The notes beneath the pieces were generated by a model. It saw only the letters and a list, made by a program, of their open reading frames with translations, was not told the DNA's origin and ran no database searches. The position numbers and the translations under genes are program-made. From Streptomyces monashensis (GTDB lineage Bacteria > Actinomycetota > Actinomycetes > Streptomycetales > Streptomycetaceae), in assembly GCF_001866665.1 (NCBI RefSeq), contig NZ_MLYO01000066.1:16687-80686 (forward strand): a stretch of DNA of 64,000 nucleotides, given 5' to 3'. The first letter of the stretch is position 1. The number at the start of each line of letters is the position of its first letter. Shown piece after piece: positions 17,958-30,874 of the stretch.

Positions 17958-17968
17958 ATGCTGCTCGC

Positions 17969-21868
<3,900 letters not shown>

Positions 21869-21931
21869 TATGCGTCAATCCCTCTCAGGGTCGTAAGTCT
21901 GTGGTCTGAAACGGGGGCCTGGGGGTCGGCG

Positions 21932-21957
21932 GGGGCCTCACTCATCGGCGAGGCCCC
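21932..21957 (-). other. Hairpin in rpoB-rpoC spacer
   Basis: An 8-bp perfect stem (GGGGCCTC at 21932-21939 with GAGGCCCC at 21950-21957), 14 bases after the rpoB stop. It may stabilise rpoB mRNA or partially attenuate transcription into rpoC; no function is shown. Confidence 0.4.
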
Positions 21958-21970
21958 TGCCGGACTCCCG

Positions 21971-24900
21971 TCAGACCTCTTCGACGCTGCTCGGCTCGCG
22001 CCGGGACAGGTCGATACCGAGCTCCTCCGCAGCGCGGAAGACGTCCTCGTCGGTGTCGCGCATCTCGATGGACATACCGTCGCTGGACAGCACCTCCACG
22101 TTCAGGCAGAGCGACTGCATCTCCTTGATGAGCACCTTGAAGGACTCGGGGATGCCGGGCTCGGGGATGTTCTCGCCCTTGACGATGGCCTCGTAGACCT
22201 TCACGCGGCCGGTGACGTCGTCGGACTTGATGGTCAGCAGCTCCTGGAGGGCGTACGCGGCGCCGTACGCCTCCAGCGCCCACACCTCCATCTCACCGAA
22301 GCGCTGGCCGCCGAACTGCGCCTTACCACCCAGCGGCTGCTGGGTGATCATCGAGTACGGACCGGTCGAGCGGGCGTGCAGCTTGTCGTCGACCAGGTGG
22401 TGCAGCTTGAGGATGTACATGTAGCCGACCGAGATCGGGTCCGGGAACGGCTCACCGCTACGGCCGTCGAACAGCCGCGCCTTGCCGGACGGGAGCACCA
22501 TGCGCTCGCCGTCGCGGTTCGGGATGGTGTGCTGCAGCAGACCCGCCAGCTCGTCCTCGCGGGCACCGTCGAAGACCGGGGTCGCGACGTTGGTGCGCGG
22601 GGCGACCTGGTCGGCGCCGATGGCCTGGAGGCGCTGGGCCCACTCGTCCGCGAGGCCGGAGACGTCCCAGCCGCGGCTGGCGAGCCAGCCGAGGTGGATC
22701 TCCAGGACCTGTCCCGGGTTCATTCGGGACGGGACACCGAGCGGGTTCAGGATGATGTCGACCGGGGTGCCGTCCTCCAGGAACGGCATGTCCTCGATCG
22801 GCAGGATCTTGGAGATGACACCCTTGTTGCCGTGCCGGCCGGCGAGCTTGTCACCGTCCGTGATCTTGCGCTTCTGTGCGACGTAGACGCGGACCAGCTG
22901 GTTCACGCCCGGCGGCAGCTCGTCGCCCTCCTCGCGGTCGAAGACGCGCACGCCGATGACCTTGCCGGTCTCGCCGTGCGGCACCTTCAGCGAGGTGTCA
23001 CGGACCTCACGGGCCTTCTCACCGAAGATCGCGCGCAGCAGGCGCTCCTCGGGGGTCAGCTCGGTCTCACCCTTCGGGGTCACCTTGCCGACGAGGATGT
23101 CACCGGCGATGACCTCGGCACCGATGCGGATGATGCCGCGCTCGTCGAGGTCGGCGAGGACCTCCTCGGAGACGTTCGGGATGTCCCGGGTGATCTCCTC
23201 GGGGCCGAGCTTGGTGTCACGGGCGTCGACCTCGTGCTCCTCGATGTGGATCGAGGAGAGGACGTCGTCCTGCACGAGGCGCTGCGACAGGATGATCGCG
23301 TCCTCGTAGTTGTGACCCTCCCACGGCATGAACGCCACGAGCAGGTTCTTGCCGAGGGCCATCTCGCCGTTCTGGGTGGCCGGACCGTCGGCGAGGACCT
23401 GGCCCTCGATGACGCGGTCGCCCTCGTTGACGATGACCTTCTGGTTGACCGAGGTGCCCTGGTTGGACCGGGAGAACTTGGCCAGGCGGTACGTGATGTA
23501 CGTGCCGTCGTCGTTGGCGGTGGTGATGTAGTCCGCGGAGACCTCCTGGACCACACCGTCCTTCTCGGCCTTGACCACGTCACCGGCGTCGACGGCGGAG
23601 CGGTACTCCATGCCGGTGCCGACGAGCGGGGACTCGGACTTGATCAGCGGCACGGCCTGACGCATCATGTTCGCGCCCATGAGGGCACGGTTGGCGTCGT
23701 CGTGCTCGAGGAAGGGGATCATGGCGGTCGCGACCGACACCATCTGGCGCGGCGAGACGTCCATGTAGTCGACGTCGTCACCGGCGACGTAGTCGACCTC
23801 GCCGCCACGGCGGCGGACCAGGACGCGGTTCTCGGCGAAGCGGAGCTCGTCGGTCAGCGTGGCGTTGGCCTGCGCGATGACGAAGCGGTCCTCCTCGTCG
23901 GCGGTCAGGTAGTCCACCTCGTCGGTGACCTGGCCGCCCTCGACCTTGCGGTACGGGGTCTCGACGAAACCGAACGCGTTGACGCGGCCGTAGGAGGCGA
24001 GCGAGCCGATCAGACCGATGTTCGGGCCTTCGGGCGTCTCGATCGGGCACATGCGGCCGTAGTGCGACGGGTGCACGTCACGGACCTCGAAGCCGGCCCG
24101 CTCACGGGAGAGACCACCCGGGCCGAGGGCGTTCAGACGACGCTTGTGCGTCAGCCCCGACAGCGGGTTGTTCTGGTCCATGAACTGGGACAGCTGCGAC
24201 GTACCGAAGAACTCCTTGATCGACGCCACGACCGGGCGGATGTTGATCAGGGTCTGCGGCGTGATCGCCTCGACGTCCTGGGTGGTCATGCGCTCGCGCA
24301 CGACGCGCTCCATACGGGCGAGACCCGTGCGGACCTGGTTCTGGATCAGCTCGCCGACGCTGCGGATACGACGGTTGCCGAAGTGGTCGATGTCGTCGGT
24401 CTCGACCATGATCGTGCGGCCGGACTCGCCGGTCGTCTCGGTCTCGCCGGCGTGCAGCTTCACCAGGTACTTGATGGTGGCGATGACGTCGTCGGTGGTG
24501 AGCACGCCGGCGTCCAGCGGCTCGTCCGCGCCGAGCTTCTTGTTCACCTTGTAGCGGCCGACCTTGGCGAGGTCGTAGCGCTTCGGGTTGAAGTACAGGT
24601 TCTCCAGCAGCGTCTGCGCGGCCTCGCGCGTGGGGGGCTCGCCCGGACGCAGCTTGCGGTAGATGTCGAGCAGCGCGTCGTCCTGGCCCTGGGTGTGGTC
24701 CTTCTCCAGGGTGGCGCGCATGGACTCGTACTCGCCGAACTCCTCGAGGATCTGCTCGGTCGTCCAGCCGAGAGCCTTCAGCAGCACGGTGACCGACTGC
24801 TTGCGCTTGCGGTCGATACGGACACCGACCATGTCGCGCTTGTCGATCTCCATCTCCAGCCAGGCACCCCGGGACGGGATGATCTTGGCGGAGAAGATGT

Positions 24901-25456
24901 CCTTGTCGGACGTCTTGTCGATGGAGGAGTCGAAGTAGACACCGGGGGAACGGACCAGCTGAGACACCACGACACGCTCGGTGCCGTTGATGACGAAGGT
25001 GCCCTTGTTCGTCATGAGCGGGAAGTCGCCCATGAAGACCGTCTGGGACTTGATCTCACCGGTCTCGTTGTTGGTGAACTCGGCGGTGACGAAGAGCGGG
25101 GCGGCGTACGTGAAGTCGCGCTCCTTGCACTCGTCGATGGAGTTCTTCGGCGGCTCGAAGCGGTGGTCCCGGAACGTCAGGGACATCGACCCGGAGAAGT
25201 CCTCGATCGGGGAGATCTCCTCGAAGATCTCCTCCAGACCGGACTTGGTGGGGACGTCCTGACCGTTCTCCAGAGCCTCCTCGACCCGACTCTGCCAGGC
25301 GGTGTTGCCGAGCAGCCAGTCAAAGCTCTCGGTCTGCAGCGCGAGCAGGTTCGGAACCTCGAGAGGCTCCTTGATCTTTGCAAAGGAGATGCGCAGCGGG
25401 GCGGTGCTGGCGCCGTTGTTCGTATTCGCGGTCGAGGCATTGCGCGAGGCGGCCAA
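21971..25456 (-). CDS. rpoB: RNA polymerase beta subunit
   Basis: Beta subunit, 1161 residues from a TTG start at 25456. That start is chosen because AAGGA lies 7 bases upstream and it yields the Streptomyces N-terminus AASRNASTANTN; in-frame codons further upstream are not family-like. The rifampicin pocket GTSQLSQFMDQNNPLSGL, then THKRRLNALGP, is intact. The residue matching E. coli Ser531 is Asn (codon 24131-24133). The C-terminal clamp GGKAQFGGQRFGEMEVWA is present. It forms the rpoBC pair. Confidence 0.97.
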   Translation of the reverse strand: MAASRNASTANTNNGASTAPLRISFAKIKEPLEVPNLLALQTESFDWLLGNTAWQSRVEEALENGQDVPTKSGLEEIFEEISPIEDFSGSMSLTFRDHRFEPPKNSIDECKERDFTYAAPLFVTAEFTNNETGEIKSQTVFMGDFPLMTNKGTFVINGTERVVVSQLVRSPGVYFDSSIDKTSDKDIFSAKIIPSRGAWLEMEIDKRDMVGVRIDRKRKQSVTVLLKALGWTTEQILEEFGEYESMRATLEKDHTQGQDDALLDIYRKLRPGEPPTREAAQTLLENLYFNPKRYDLAKVGRYKVNKKLGADEPLDAGVLTTDDVIATIKYLVKLHAGETETTGESGRTIMVETDDIDHFGNRRIRSVGELIQNQVRTGLARMERVVRERMTTQDVEAITPQTLINIRPVVASIKEFFGTSQLSQFMDQNNPLSGLTHKRRLNALGPGGLSRERAGFEVRDVHPSHYGRMCPIETPEGPNIGLIGSLASYGRVNAFGFVETPYRKVEGGQVTDEVDYLTADEEDRFVIAQANATLTDELRFAENRVLVRRRGGEVDYVAGDDVDYMDVSPRQMVSVATAMIPFLEHDDANRALMGANMMRQAVPLIKSESPLVGTGMEYRSAVDAGDVVKAEKDGVVQEVSADYITTANDDGTYITYRLAKFSRSNQGTSVNQKVIVNEGDRVIEGQVLADGPATQNGEMALGKNLLVAFMPWEGHNYEDAIILSQRLVQDDVLSSIHIEEHEVDARDTKLGPEEITRDIPNVSEEVLADLDERGIIRIGAEVIAGDILVGKVTPKGETELTPEERLLRAIFGEKAREVRDTSLKVPHGETGKVIGVRVFDREEGDELPPGVNQLVRVYVAQKRKITDGDKLAGRHGNKGVISKILPIEDMPFLEDGTPVDIILNPLGVPSRMNPGQVLEIHLGWLASRGWDVSGLADEWAQRLQAIGADQVAPRTNVATPVFDGAREDELAGLLQHTIPNRDGERMVLPSGKARLFDGRSGEPFPDPISVGYMYILKLHHLVDDKLHARSTGPYSMITQQPLGGKAQFGGQRFGEMEVWALEAYGAAYALQELLTIKSDDVTGRVKVYEAIVKGENIPEPGIPESFKVLIKEMQSLCLNVEVLSSDGMSIEMRDTDEDVFRAAEELGIDLSRREPSSVEEV

Positions 25457-25797
25457 GAGGGGGTCCTTCCGAGGGCTCGGACTCACTACGCGCGTGCCGG
25501 CCCCTCTCCCATGCATAGAGACAGAAACCCCAGGTCAAGGGAGCTTTTGTCGTCGATGCTCGAGTGAGGGCAGACCCCTGGTGACGGGCAGGGGACAGCT
25601 AACAGGCAGCGCAAAGGGTCAGTGTAGCCACTTGGCACACTGATGTCCAGTCCCGGGTTGCTGAGACCCTTGTGACTCTCGTTGTTCTCAACGCCTTCGT
25701 CAACGCCCTCGGCATGCTGCCCTCAACGCACGTTGATACTGCCCTCTTCGTCGTCGATCCATGCCTCGGATTCGGATCCTTGTGACGACGCGTCCTG

Positions 25798-25826
25798 AGA
25801 ATTGCGCGCTGCGTGCGGTTCGTCAA
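25798..25826 (-). promoter_or_regulatory. Candidate rpoB promoter
   Basis: On the minus strand TTGACG (25821-25826) and AATTCT (25798-25803) are 17 bases apart, giving a leader of about 330 bases. A second, weaker candidate has TTGACC around 25533-25538 with an A/T-rich region about 16 bases on. The whole 25457-26068 space between rpoB and rplL (612 bases) otherwise holds only the rplL terminators and no gene. Confidence 0.45.
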
Positions 25827-25940
25827 GGCCCCCCAGTCCGAAGCGGGCGGTCCGCGGACGGTCCGGAGACACGACGAAGATCACCATACCCCTCGCTGTC
25901 GCGAGTGCAAGGCAACCGTGGTCGGGCCCGCCGGGAACGC

Positions 25941-25976
25941 CGAAGAGCGACCACCCGGATGGATGATCGCTCTTCG
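25941..25976 (-). terminator. Second hairpin downstream of rplL
   Basis: A 10-bp perfect stem (CGAAGAGCGA, 25941-25950, with 25967-25976), loop 16. It lies about 90 bases beyond the rplL stop and upstream of the rpoB promoter candidate, so it could insulate rpoBC from rplJL transcription. Confidence 0.55.
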
Positions 25977-25990
25977 GTGCGTTCGCGTTA

Positions 25991-26028
25991 CAGCCCTGCG
26001 TGGCGCTTTTCACGGCGCCACGAGGCTG
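25991..26028 (-). terminator. rplJL terminator-like hairpin
   Basis: Inner stem GTGGCGC (26000-26006) with GCGCCAC (26015-26021) and outer pairing CAGCC (25991-25995) with GGCTG (26024-26028). It starts 40 bases after the rplL stop on the minus strand. It may be a terminator, attenuator or RNase processing site as known between rplL and rpoB in other bacteria. Confidence 0.6.
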
Positions 26029-26068
26029 CGGTCAGCGCGCGTTCGAGTCCCTGAGGACCCGGAAGGTG

Positions 26069-26449
26069 TTACTTGACCTCGACGGAGGCACCGGCGCCCT
26101 TGAGGGCCTCGGCGGCCTTGTCAGCGGCCTCCTTGTTGACCTTCTCGAGGACCGGCTTCGGGGTGCCGTCGACCAGGTCCTTGGCCTCCTTGAGGCCCAG
26201 GGAGGTGAGCTCACGCACGACCTTGATGACCTGGATCTTCTTCTCGCCGGCGCCGGTGAGGATGACGTCGAACTCGTCCTTCTCCTCAGCAGCCTCGGCG
26301 GGGGCGGCCGGGCCGGCCGGGCCCGCGACGGCGACCGCGGCGGCGGCGGTGACGTCGAACTTCTCCTCGAACGCCTTCACGAACTCGGAGAGCTGGATGA
26401 GGGTCATGCCCTCGAACTCGGCGAGCAGTTCGTCCTGGGTGAGAGCCAT
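26069..26449 (-). CDS. rplL: 50S ribosomal protein L7/L12
   Basis: L7/L12, 126 residues, the multi-copy stalk protein that recruits translational GTPases. The start MALTQDELL at 26449 is preceded by a GGAAAGGAAAG-type site. N-terminal dimerisation domain, Ala/Pro/Gly-rich hinge (about 38-60) and C-terminal factor-binding domain (VIKVVRELTSLGLKEAKDLV) are all seen. 110 bases downstream of rplJ, as usual. Confidence 0.97.
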   Translation of the reverse strand: MALTQDELLAEFEGMTLIQLSEFVKAFEEKFDVTAAAAVAVAGPAGPAAPAEAAEEKDEFDVILTGAGEKKIQVIKVVRELTSLGLKEAKDLVDGTPKPVLEKVNKEAADKAAEALKGAGASVEVK

Positions 26450-26559
26450 GATGGCTTTCCTTCCACTCAATCGGCAGGTGCCGGATGTACATGAATGGCG
26501 GGCGTACGTTCGGCCCGCTACGACCGCTGCCTCAGGCGGCGGTCATGATGCGAGCCGAA

Positions 26560-27090
26560 TTACTCGGCACCGCCCTGCTCGTCCTGCTTGGCGCGAAGAG
26601 CGTCCACGGTGCGGACGAGCTTCGAGGGAAGCGCCTGGAAGAGCTGAGCAGCCTGGGACTGCTTGCCCTTGAAGGCACCCGCCAGCTTGGAGAGCAGAAC
26701 CTCGCGGGACTCGAGGTCCGCAAGCTTCTTGATCTCGTCGGCGGACATCGCCTTGCCGTCAAGGACACCGCCCTTGATGACGAGATTCGGGTTGTCCTTG
26801 GCGAAGTCACGGAGACCCTTCGCCGACTCCACCGGGTCACCGGTGACGAAGGCGACAGCCGTCGGACCAGCGAAGAGCTGGTCGTCCAGCGTGATCCCGG
26901 CCTCGTTGGCCGCAATCTTGGTCAGCGTGTTCTTCACCACGGCGTACTGGGCGTTCTCACCGAGCGACCGGCGCAGCGTCTTGAGCTGCGCCACGGTGAG
27001 ACCGCGGTACTCGGTCAGCACGGCGGCGTTGGAGCTGCGGAACTTGTCCGTCAGCTCGGCAACCGCGGCAGCCTTGTCGGGCCTCGCCAT
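26560..27090 (-). CDS. rplJ: 50S ribosomal protein L10
   Basis: L10, 176 residues, the stalk base that binds 23S rRNA and the L7/L12 dimers. The ATG at 27090 is chosen because it gives MARPDKAAAVAEL with GGAAGGAGG upstream. The RNA-binding N-terminal domain (LTVAQLKTLRRSLGENAQY) and C-terminal L12-binding helix are present. It is probably autoregulated by the leader upstream. Confidence 0.97.
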   Translation of the reverse strand: MARPDKAAAVAELTDKFRSSNAAVLTEYRGLTVAQLKTLRRSLGENAQYAVVKNTLTKIAANEAGITLDDQLFAGPTAVAFVTGDPVESAKGLRDFAKDNPNLVIKGGVLDGKAMSADEIKKLADLESREVLLSKLAGAFKGKQSQAAQLFQALPSKLVRTVDALRAKQDEQGGAE

Positions 27091-27340
27091 AGAGCCTCGG
27101 CCTCCTTCCGGGTGATTCTGACCGCGCGGACCCGAAGGAGGACTGGGTAAACGAAACGCCCCGGCGCAGGCGCTCGGGGCGGACTCGACCGGCCGCACGC
27201 ACGCGGGGCGCGCATACTCCGGGAGTTCTTCCACTGACACCTGCGCGGGTCGTCCACTTTTCAGCGGATCCTTCGGCCACCGCACCCTCGTGGGAGCGCA
27301 CGGCAACGACCAGCGGTCTTTGGCTTCGGGAAGAGAGTAC
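27091..27340 (-). ncRNA. L10 (rplJ) autoregulatory leader
   Basis: The 250 bases upstream of rplJ on the minus strand contain the conserved actinobacterial L10-leader segments: a GACCGCTGGTC-type element around 27308-27322, the AAAGTGGACGACCCGC region around 27242-27262 and GCGCAGGTGTCAG just after. These form the kink-turn stem that the L10(L12)4 complex binds to repress its own operon in other bacteria. Identification is by recognition of conserved segments, not by a covariance search. Confidence 0.6.
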
Positions 27341-27345
27341 GGGAA

Positions 27346-27376
27346 CGGGCCGCACGGGAGCAAATCCGGCGGCCCG
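27346..27376 (-). terminator. Hairpin downstream of lipoprotein gene
   Basis: An 8-bp perfect stem (CGGGCCGC, 27346-27353, with GCGGCCCG, 27369-27376), 19 bases after the lipoprotein stop on the minus strand. Likely a terminator that separates the lipoprotein gene from the rplJ promoter/leader. Confidence 0.5.
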
Positions 27377-27394
27377 CCCGTCCAGCAAGGCGCG

Positions 27395-28330
27395 TCAGGA
27401 GGCGCTGGCGGAGCCGCTCGCCACGTTCCCCGAGCCGGGGGTGCCGAGTGACTTCATCAGGTCCTTGAAGTCCTTGGTGTCGCCGGCCGGGGGCGCCTCG
27501 GCGGAGACCTGCACGCCGTAGTCGCTGTAGTAGGCGGTGTTGGTCAGGAGCCCCTTGGTGGTGTTCGCCTTCTCGGTCTTCTTCACCGGCAGGTTCTGGT
27601 CGTTGAGCCAGATGTCGATGGTCTCGGTGGCGATCCCCGCCTTGTCGAGCTGCTGCTTCAGGGCCGTCAGCTGGGCCGCATCGAGGTTGCTGCTCCTGCC
27701 CGCGAGATCGGCGACGTTCACCGTGCCCGAGTAGTGCGTGGCGCGGGTACCGGAGACCGTCTCCTCGCCCACCTTCTTCACGTCACCGGAGGCCAGCAGC
27801 ATCTGCACGGACCGGGTCGGCGTGGAGTTCTGGAGCTCGTCCTTCGTGTACGCCCCGGAGGCGCCGCCGAGCCGGGCGAGGTCGTCGTACGAGTACTTGA
27901 TCCAGTGCTTGCCCGCCAGGTGCTCGGCGGACGCGCCGCCCATGTTCACGTACATGGCGTCCGGCAGATACCGGGCGTGCATCTGCGCCCCCATGCCCGC
28001 CTTGTGCATGGCCTCGGCCATCTTGCCGCCGGTGTAGCCGACGGTGAGGTCGCCCTGGAGGCCGCTGCCCCAGCGCACGGCGCCGCTCGACGACATGGTC
28101 ATCACGTCGCCGATGGACATGGTGGAGCGCACCTTGGCCGAGTTCGCCTTGTCGGTGGACTGCTCGGCGGTGCGCAGCACGGCGGCGATGGGGCTGACGT
28201 GGATCGTCTGGCCGCCGGCCGCCTTGTCGCTCTTGCCCGAGCCGCTGGAGGAGCCGCAGGCCGCCACGGACGTCAGTGCGGCGGCGGCCGCTATGCAAAG
28301 GGCCGTACGGCGGACGGTCGTGCTCTTCAT
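27395..28330 (-). CDS. Lipoprotein, LppX/LprAFG-like (DUF1396-type)
   Basis: A 311-residue exported lipoprotein. A signal peptide with Lys/Arg start and hydrophobic core ends in the lipobox LTSVAAC (Cys about 24), followed by a Ser/Gly-rich tether. The mature part of about 280 residues is consistent with the LppX/LprG-like fold that carries lipids in actinobacteria. The ATG at 28330 gives a proper signal peptide; a longer frame upstream does not. It sits alone between the rplKA and rplJL transcription units in Streptomyces, with a terminator on each side. Its ligand is unknown. Confidence 0.85.
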   Translation of the reverse strand: MKSTTVRRTALCIAAAAALTSVAACGSSSGSGKSDKAAGGQTIHVSPIAAVLRTAEQSTDKANSAKVRSTMSIGDVMTMSSSGAVRWGSGLQGDLTVGYTGGKMAEAMHKAGMGAQMHARYLPDAMYVNMGGASAEHLAGKHWIKYSYDDLARLGGASGAYTKDELQNSTPTRSVQMLLASGDVKKVGEETVSGTRATHYSGTVNVADLAGRSSNLDAAQLTALKQQLDKAGIATETIDIWLNDQNLPVKKTEKANTTKGLLTNTAYYSDYGVQVSAEAPPAGDTKDFKDLMKSLGTPGSGNVASGSASAS

Positions 28331-28413
28331 CTGGTCCCACCCCTGTGAGTCGTGTGTCCTGCACGGTAGCCCAGGGCACTGACAGCCGTTCGAGAGGCTG
28401 CGCAAAGAAAGGA

Positions 28414-28445
28414 CGGGCCCCGCACCTGGAAGGTTGCGGGGCCCG
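28414..28445 (-). terminator. rplKA terminator
   Basis: An 11-bp perfect stem (28414-28424 with 28435-28445), loop 10 bases, 50 bases after the rplA stop codon on the minus strand and upstream of the lipoprotein gene. Confidence 0.8.
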
Positions 28446-28494
28446 CCCTCTGCTTCACACGTCCCTGACGCGGCTACCGGGGTGAGCGGAAGGC

Positions 28495-29220
28495 TCAGAC
28501 GGCGGCCGGGTCCTCCTCGACGAGGAGGTTGCGGGTGCGGTTCGGGTCGAGCTGGATGCCGGGGCCCATGGTGGTGCTGACCGCGGCCTTCTTGATGTAG
28601 CGACCCTTGGCGGCGGACGGCTTCAGACGGAGGATCTCCTCCAGCGCGGCGCCGTAGTTCTCCACCAGCTTGGCGTCGTCGAAGGACGCCTTGCCGATGA
28701 TGAAATGCAGGTTCGAGTGCTTGTCGACGCGGAACTCGATCTTGCCGCCCTTGATCTCGGTCACAGCCTTGGCGGTGTCCGGGGTCACGGTGCCGGTCTT
28801 CGGGTTCGGCATCAGACCACGCGGGCCGAGGACGCGGCCGAGACGGCCGACCTTGCCCATGAGGTCAGGGGTGGCGACGACGGCGTCGAAGTCCAGACGG
28901 CCCTTCGCCACCTCGTCGATCAGCTCGTCGGCACCGACGATGTCGGCGCCCGCGGCACGCGCGGCCTCGGCACGGTCACCGGTCGCGAAGACCAGGACCC
29001 GGGCGGTCTTACCGGTGCCGTGCGGAAGGTTCACGGTGCCACGGACCATCTGGTCGGCCTTGCGCGGGTCGACACCCAGACGGAAGGCGACCTCGACGGT
29101 GGCGTCGAACTTGGTCGTGGAGGTCTCCTTGGCGAGACGGACGGCCTCGAGCGGGGCGTACAGCTTCTCCCGGTCGACCTTGGCGTCCGCAGCGCGGAGA
29201 GCCTTGCTGCGCTTGCTCAC
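28495..29220 (-). CDS. rplA: 50S ribosomal protein L1
   Basis: L1, 241 residues, forms the mobile stalk next to the E site. The GTG at 29220 is chosen because AGGAG lies 7 bases upstream and the product starts SKRSKALRAADAKVD. The signature LMPNPKTGTVTPD is intact. Second gene of the rplK-rplA unit, 100 bases after rplK; L1 is the classical autoregulator of this operon. Confidence 0.97.
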   Translation of the reverse strand: MSKRSKALRAADAKVDREKLYAPLEAVRLAKETSTTKFDATVEVAFRLGVDPRKADQMVRGTVNLPHGTGKTARVLVFATGDRAEAARAAGADIVGADELIDEVAKGRLDFDAVVATPDLMGKVGRLGRVLGPRGLMPNPKTGTVTPDTAKAVTEIKGGKIEFRVDKHSNLHFIIGKASFDDAKLVENYGAALEEILRLKPSAAKGRYIKKAAVSTTMGPGIQLDPNRTRNLLVEEDPAAV

Positions 29221-29320
29221 AACTTGCTCCTGTGTGTTCTGTAAGGAGTCGTGGTCTCTGGGCCGAGCAGGCCCTGCCACGTGCGACCGGCTACGGCCGC
29301 ATGACTGCTGGGGGGTGAGG

Positions 29321-29755
29321 TCAGCCCTCGACCGTGATGCCCATGGAACGGGCGGTGCCGGCGATGATCTTCGACGCGGCGTCCAGGTCGTTGGCGTTGA
29401 GGTCGGGCATCTTGGTCGTGGCGATCTCGCGGACCTGCGCCTCGGTGATCTTGGCGACCTTGGTCTTGTGCGGCTCGCCGGAGCCCTTCTCGACACCAGC
29501 GGCCTTGAGGATCATCTTCGCGGCCGGCGGCGTCTTGGTGACGAAGGTGAAGGAGCGGTCCTCGTAGACCGTGATCTCCACCGGGATCACCCAGCCACGC
29601 TGCGACTCGGTCGCGGCGTTGTACGCCTTGCAGAACTCCATGATGTTGACGCCGTGCTGGCCCAGCGCGGGGCCGACCGGCGGGGCCGGGTTCGCCGCAC
29701 CGGCGTTGATCTGGAGCTTGATGAGCCCCGTGACCTTCTTCTTCTTGGGAGGCAT
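29321..29755 (-). CDS. rplK: 50S ribosomal protein L11
   Basis: L11, 144 residues, binds the GTPase-associated region of 23S rRNA. The N-terminal proline-rich [20 protein letters not shown] and C-terminal RNA-binding domain ([12 protein letters not shown]) are diagnostic. L11 is also needed for RelA/ppGpp signalling and is the thiostrepton target site; no resistance change was recognised. Confidence 0.97.
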
Positions 29756-29858
29756 TACTCTCCGGGTCCTTTCGATTCGGGTCCATGCCCGCGCGCGGAA
29801 CGAGTCCTGACGCAGGCATACCGCACAACGATAACGGGTATAGATGCGCGGCTTAAAA

Positions 29859-29903
29859 CCGAGCAGGTCAGACGGGCTGAGACAGCCTGCCTGACCTGCT
29901 CGG
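29859..29903 (-). terminator. nusG downstream terminator
   Basis: A 13-bp perfect stem (29859-29871 with 29891-29903) and further partial pairing inside the loop. It lies 22 bases after the nusG stop on the minus strand and before rplK, so secE-nusG and rplKA can be separate units. Confidence 0.8.
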
Positions 29904-29924
29904 AAGCGGTGACTCCAGAGAGAA

Positions 29925-30794
29925 CTAGTTCTTCTGGATCTGGTCGAAGGACAGCTCGACCGGCGTCTCGCGACCGAAGATCTCCACCAGACCCTTGACC
30001 TTCTTGGAGTCGGGGTTGATCTCGTTGATGGTCGCCTGGAGCGTGGCGAACGGGCCGTCGGTGACGGTGACCGAGTCGCCGACCTCGAAGTCCAGCACCT
30101 GGACCTCGACCTTGCGCTGCGGGGCGGGCTTGCCCTCGGCCTCGGCGGCCTCGCGGGCGGCCTTCTCCTCGGCCTCCGGGGCGAGCATCTTGACGATCTC
30201 GTCCAGGGTCAGCGGGTACGGGTCGTAGGCGTTGCCGACGAAGCCGGTGACGCCCGGGGTGTTGCGGACGACGCCCCAGGACTCGTTGGTCAGGTCCATG
30301 CGGACCAGGACGTAACCCGGCAGCTTGTTCTGCTTGATCGTCTTGCGGTCGCCGTTCTTGATCTGGACGACCTCTTCCTGCGGCACCTCGGCCTGGAAGA
30401 TGTAGTCCTCGACGTTCAGCGAGACGGCGCGCTGCTCCAGGTTGGTCTTCACGCGGTTCTCGTAACCGGCGTAGGTGTGGATGACGTACCACTCGCCGGG
30501 CAGGATGCGCAGTTCCTGGCGCAGGGCCTCGACGGGGTCGACCGGCGCGGCCGGCTCCTCCTCGGCGGCCTCCGCGACAGCCTCTTCGGCTTCTTCCGCC
30601 TCTTCGGCTTCCTCGCCGTCCTCGTCCTCGACGTGCAGCGCGGCTTCCTCGGCCGGCTCGCCCGCCTCGTCGTCGGCAGCCTCGACCTCGTCCAGGTCCT
30701 CGTCCGCACCTTCGACGATGTCGAGCTCGTCTTCCACGGACTCGACGTCCTGCCCGTGCGACTCGATGGCGTCGTTCAGGTTCTGGTCAGACAC
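29925..30794 (-). CDS. nusG: Transcription termination/antitermination factor NusG
   Basis: NusG, 289 residues. The NGN domain (EWYVIHTYAGYENRVKTNLE to about residue 225) and the C-terminal KOW domain (VGDSVTVTDGPFATLQATI) are clear. The first 95 residues are a strongly acidic Glu/Asp/Ala tract, an extension typical of Streptomyces NusG. It couples RNA polymerase to Rho or the ribosome. GTG start at 30794. Follows secE. Confidence 0.97.
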   Translation of the reverse strand: MSDQNLNDAIESHGQDVESVEDELDIVEGADEDLDEVEAADDEAGEPAEEAALHVEDEDGEEAEEAEEAEEAVAEAAEEEPAAPVDPVEALRQELRILPGEWYVIHTYAGYENRVKTNLEQRAVSLNVEDYIFQAEVPQEEVVQIKNGDRKTIKQNKLPGYVLVRMDLTNESWGVVRNTPGVTGFVGNAYDPYPLTLDEIVKMLAPEAEEKAAREAAEAEGKPAPQRKVEVQVLDFEVGDSVTVTDGPFATLQATINEINPDSKKVKGLVEIFGRETPVELSFDQIQKN

Positions 30795-30840
30795 GGTGGC
30801 TGCTTCTTCCTGGATACATAGGGGTGGAACATGCGAAAAC

Positions 30841-30862
30841 GGGCGCCGGTACCACGGCGCCC
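30841..30862 (-). terminator. Hairpin between secE and nusG
   Basis: An 8-bp stem (GGGCGCCG, 30841-30848, with CGGCGCCC, 30855-30862). On the minus strand it is followed by TTTTCG, so it may act as a weak terminator or attenuator that sets nusG below secE. Confidence 0.5.
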
Positions 30863-30874
30863 TTCGCTCTTGGC

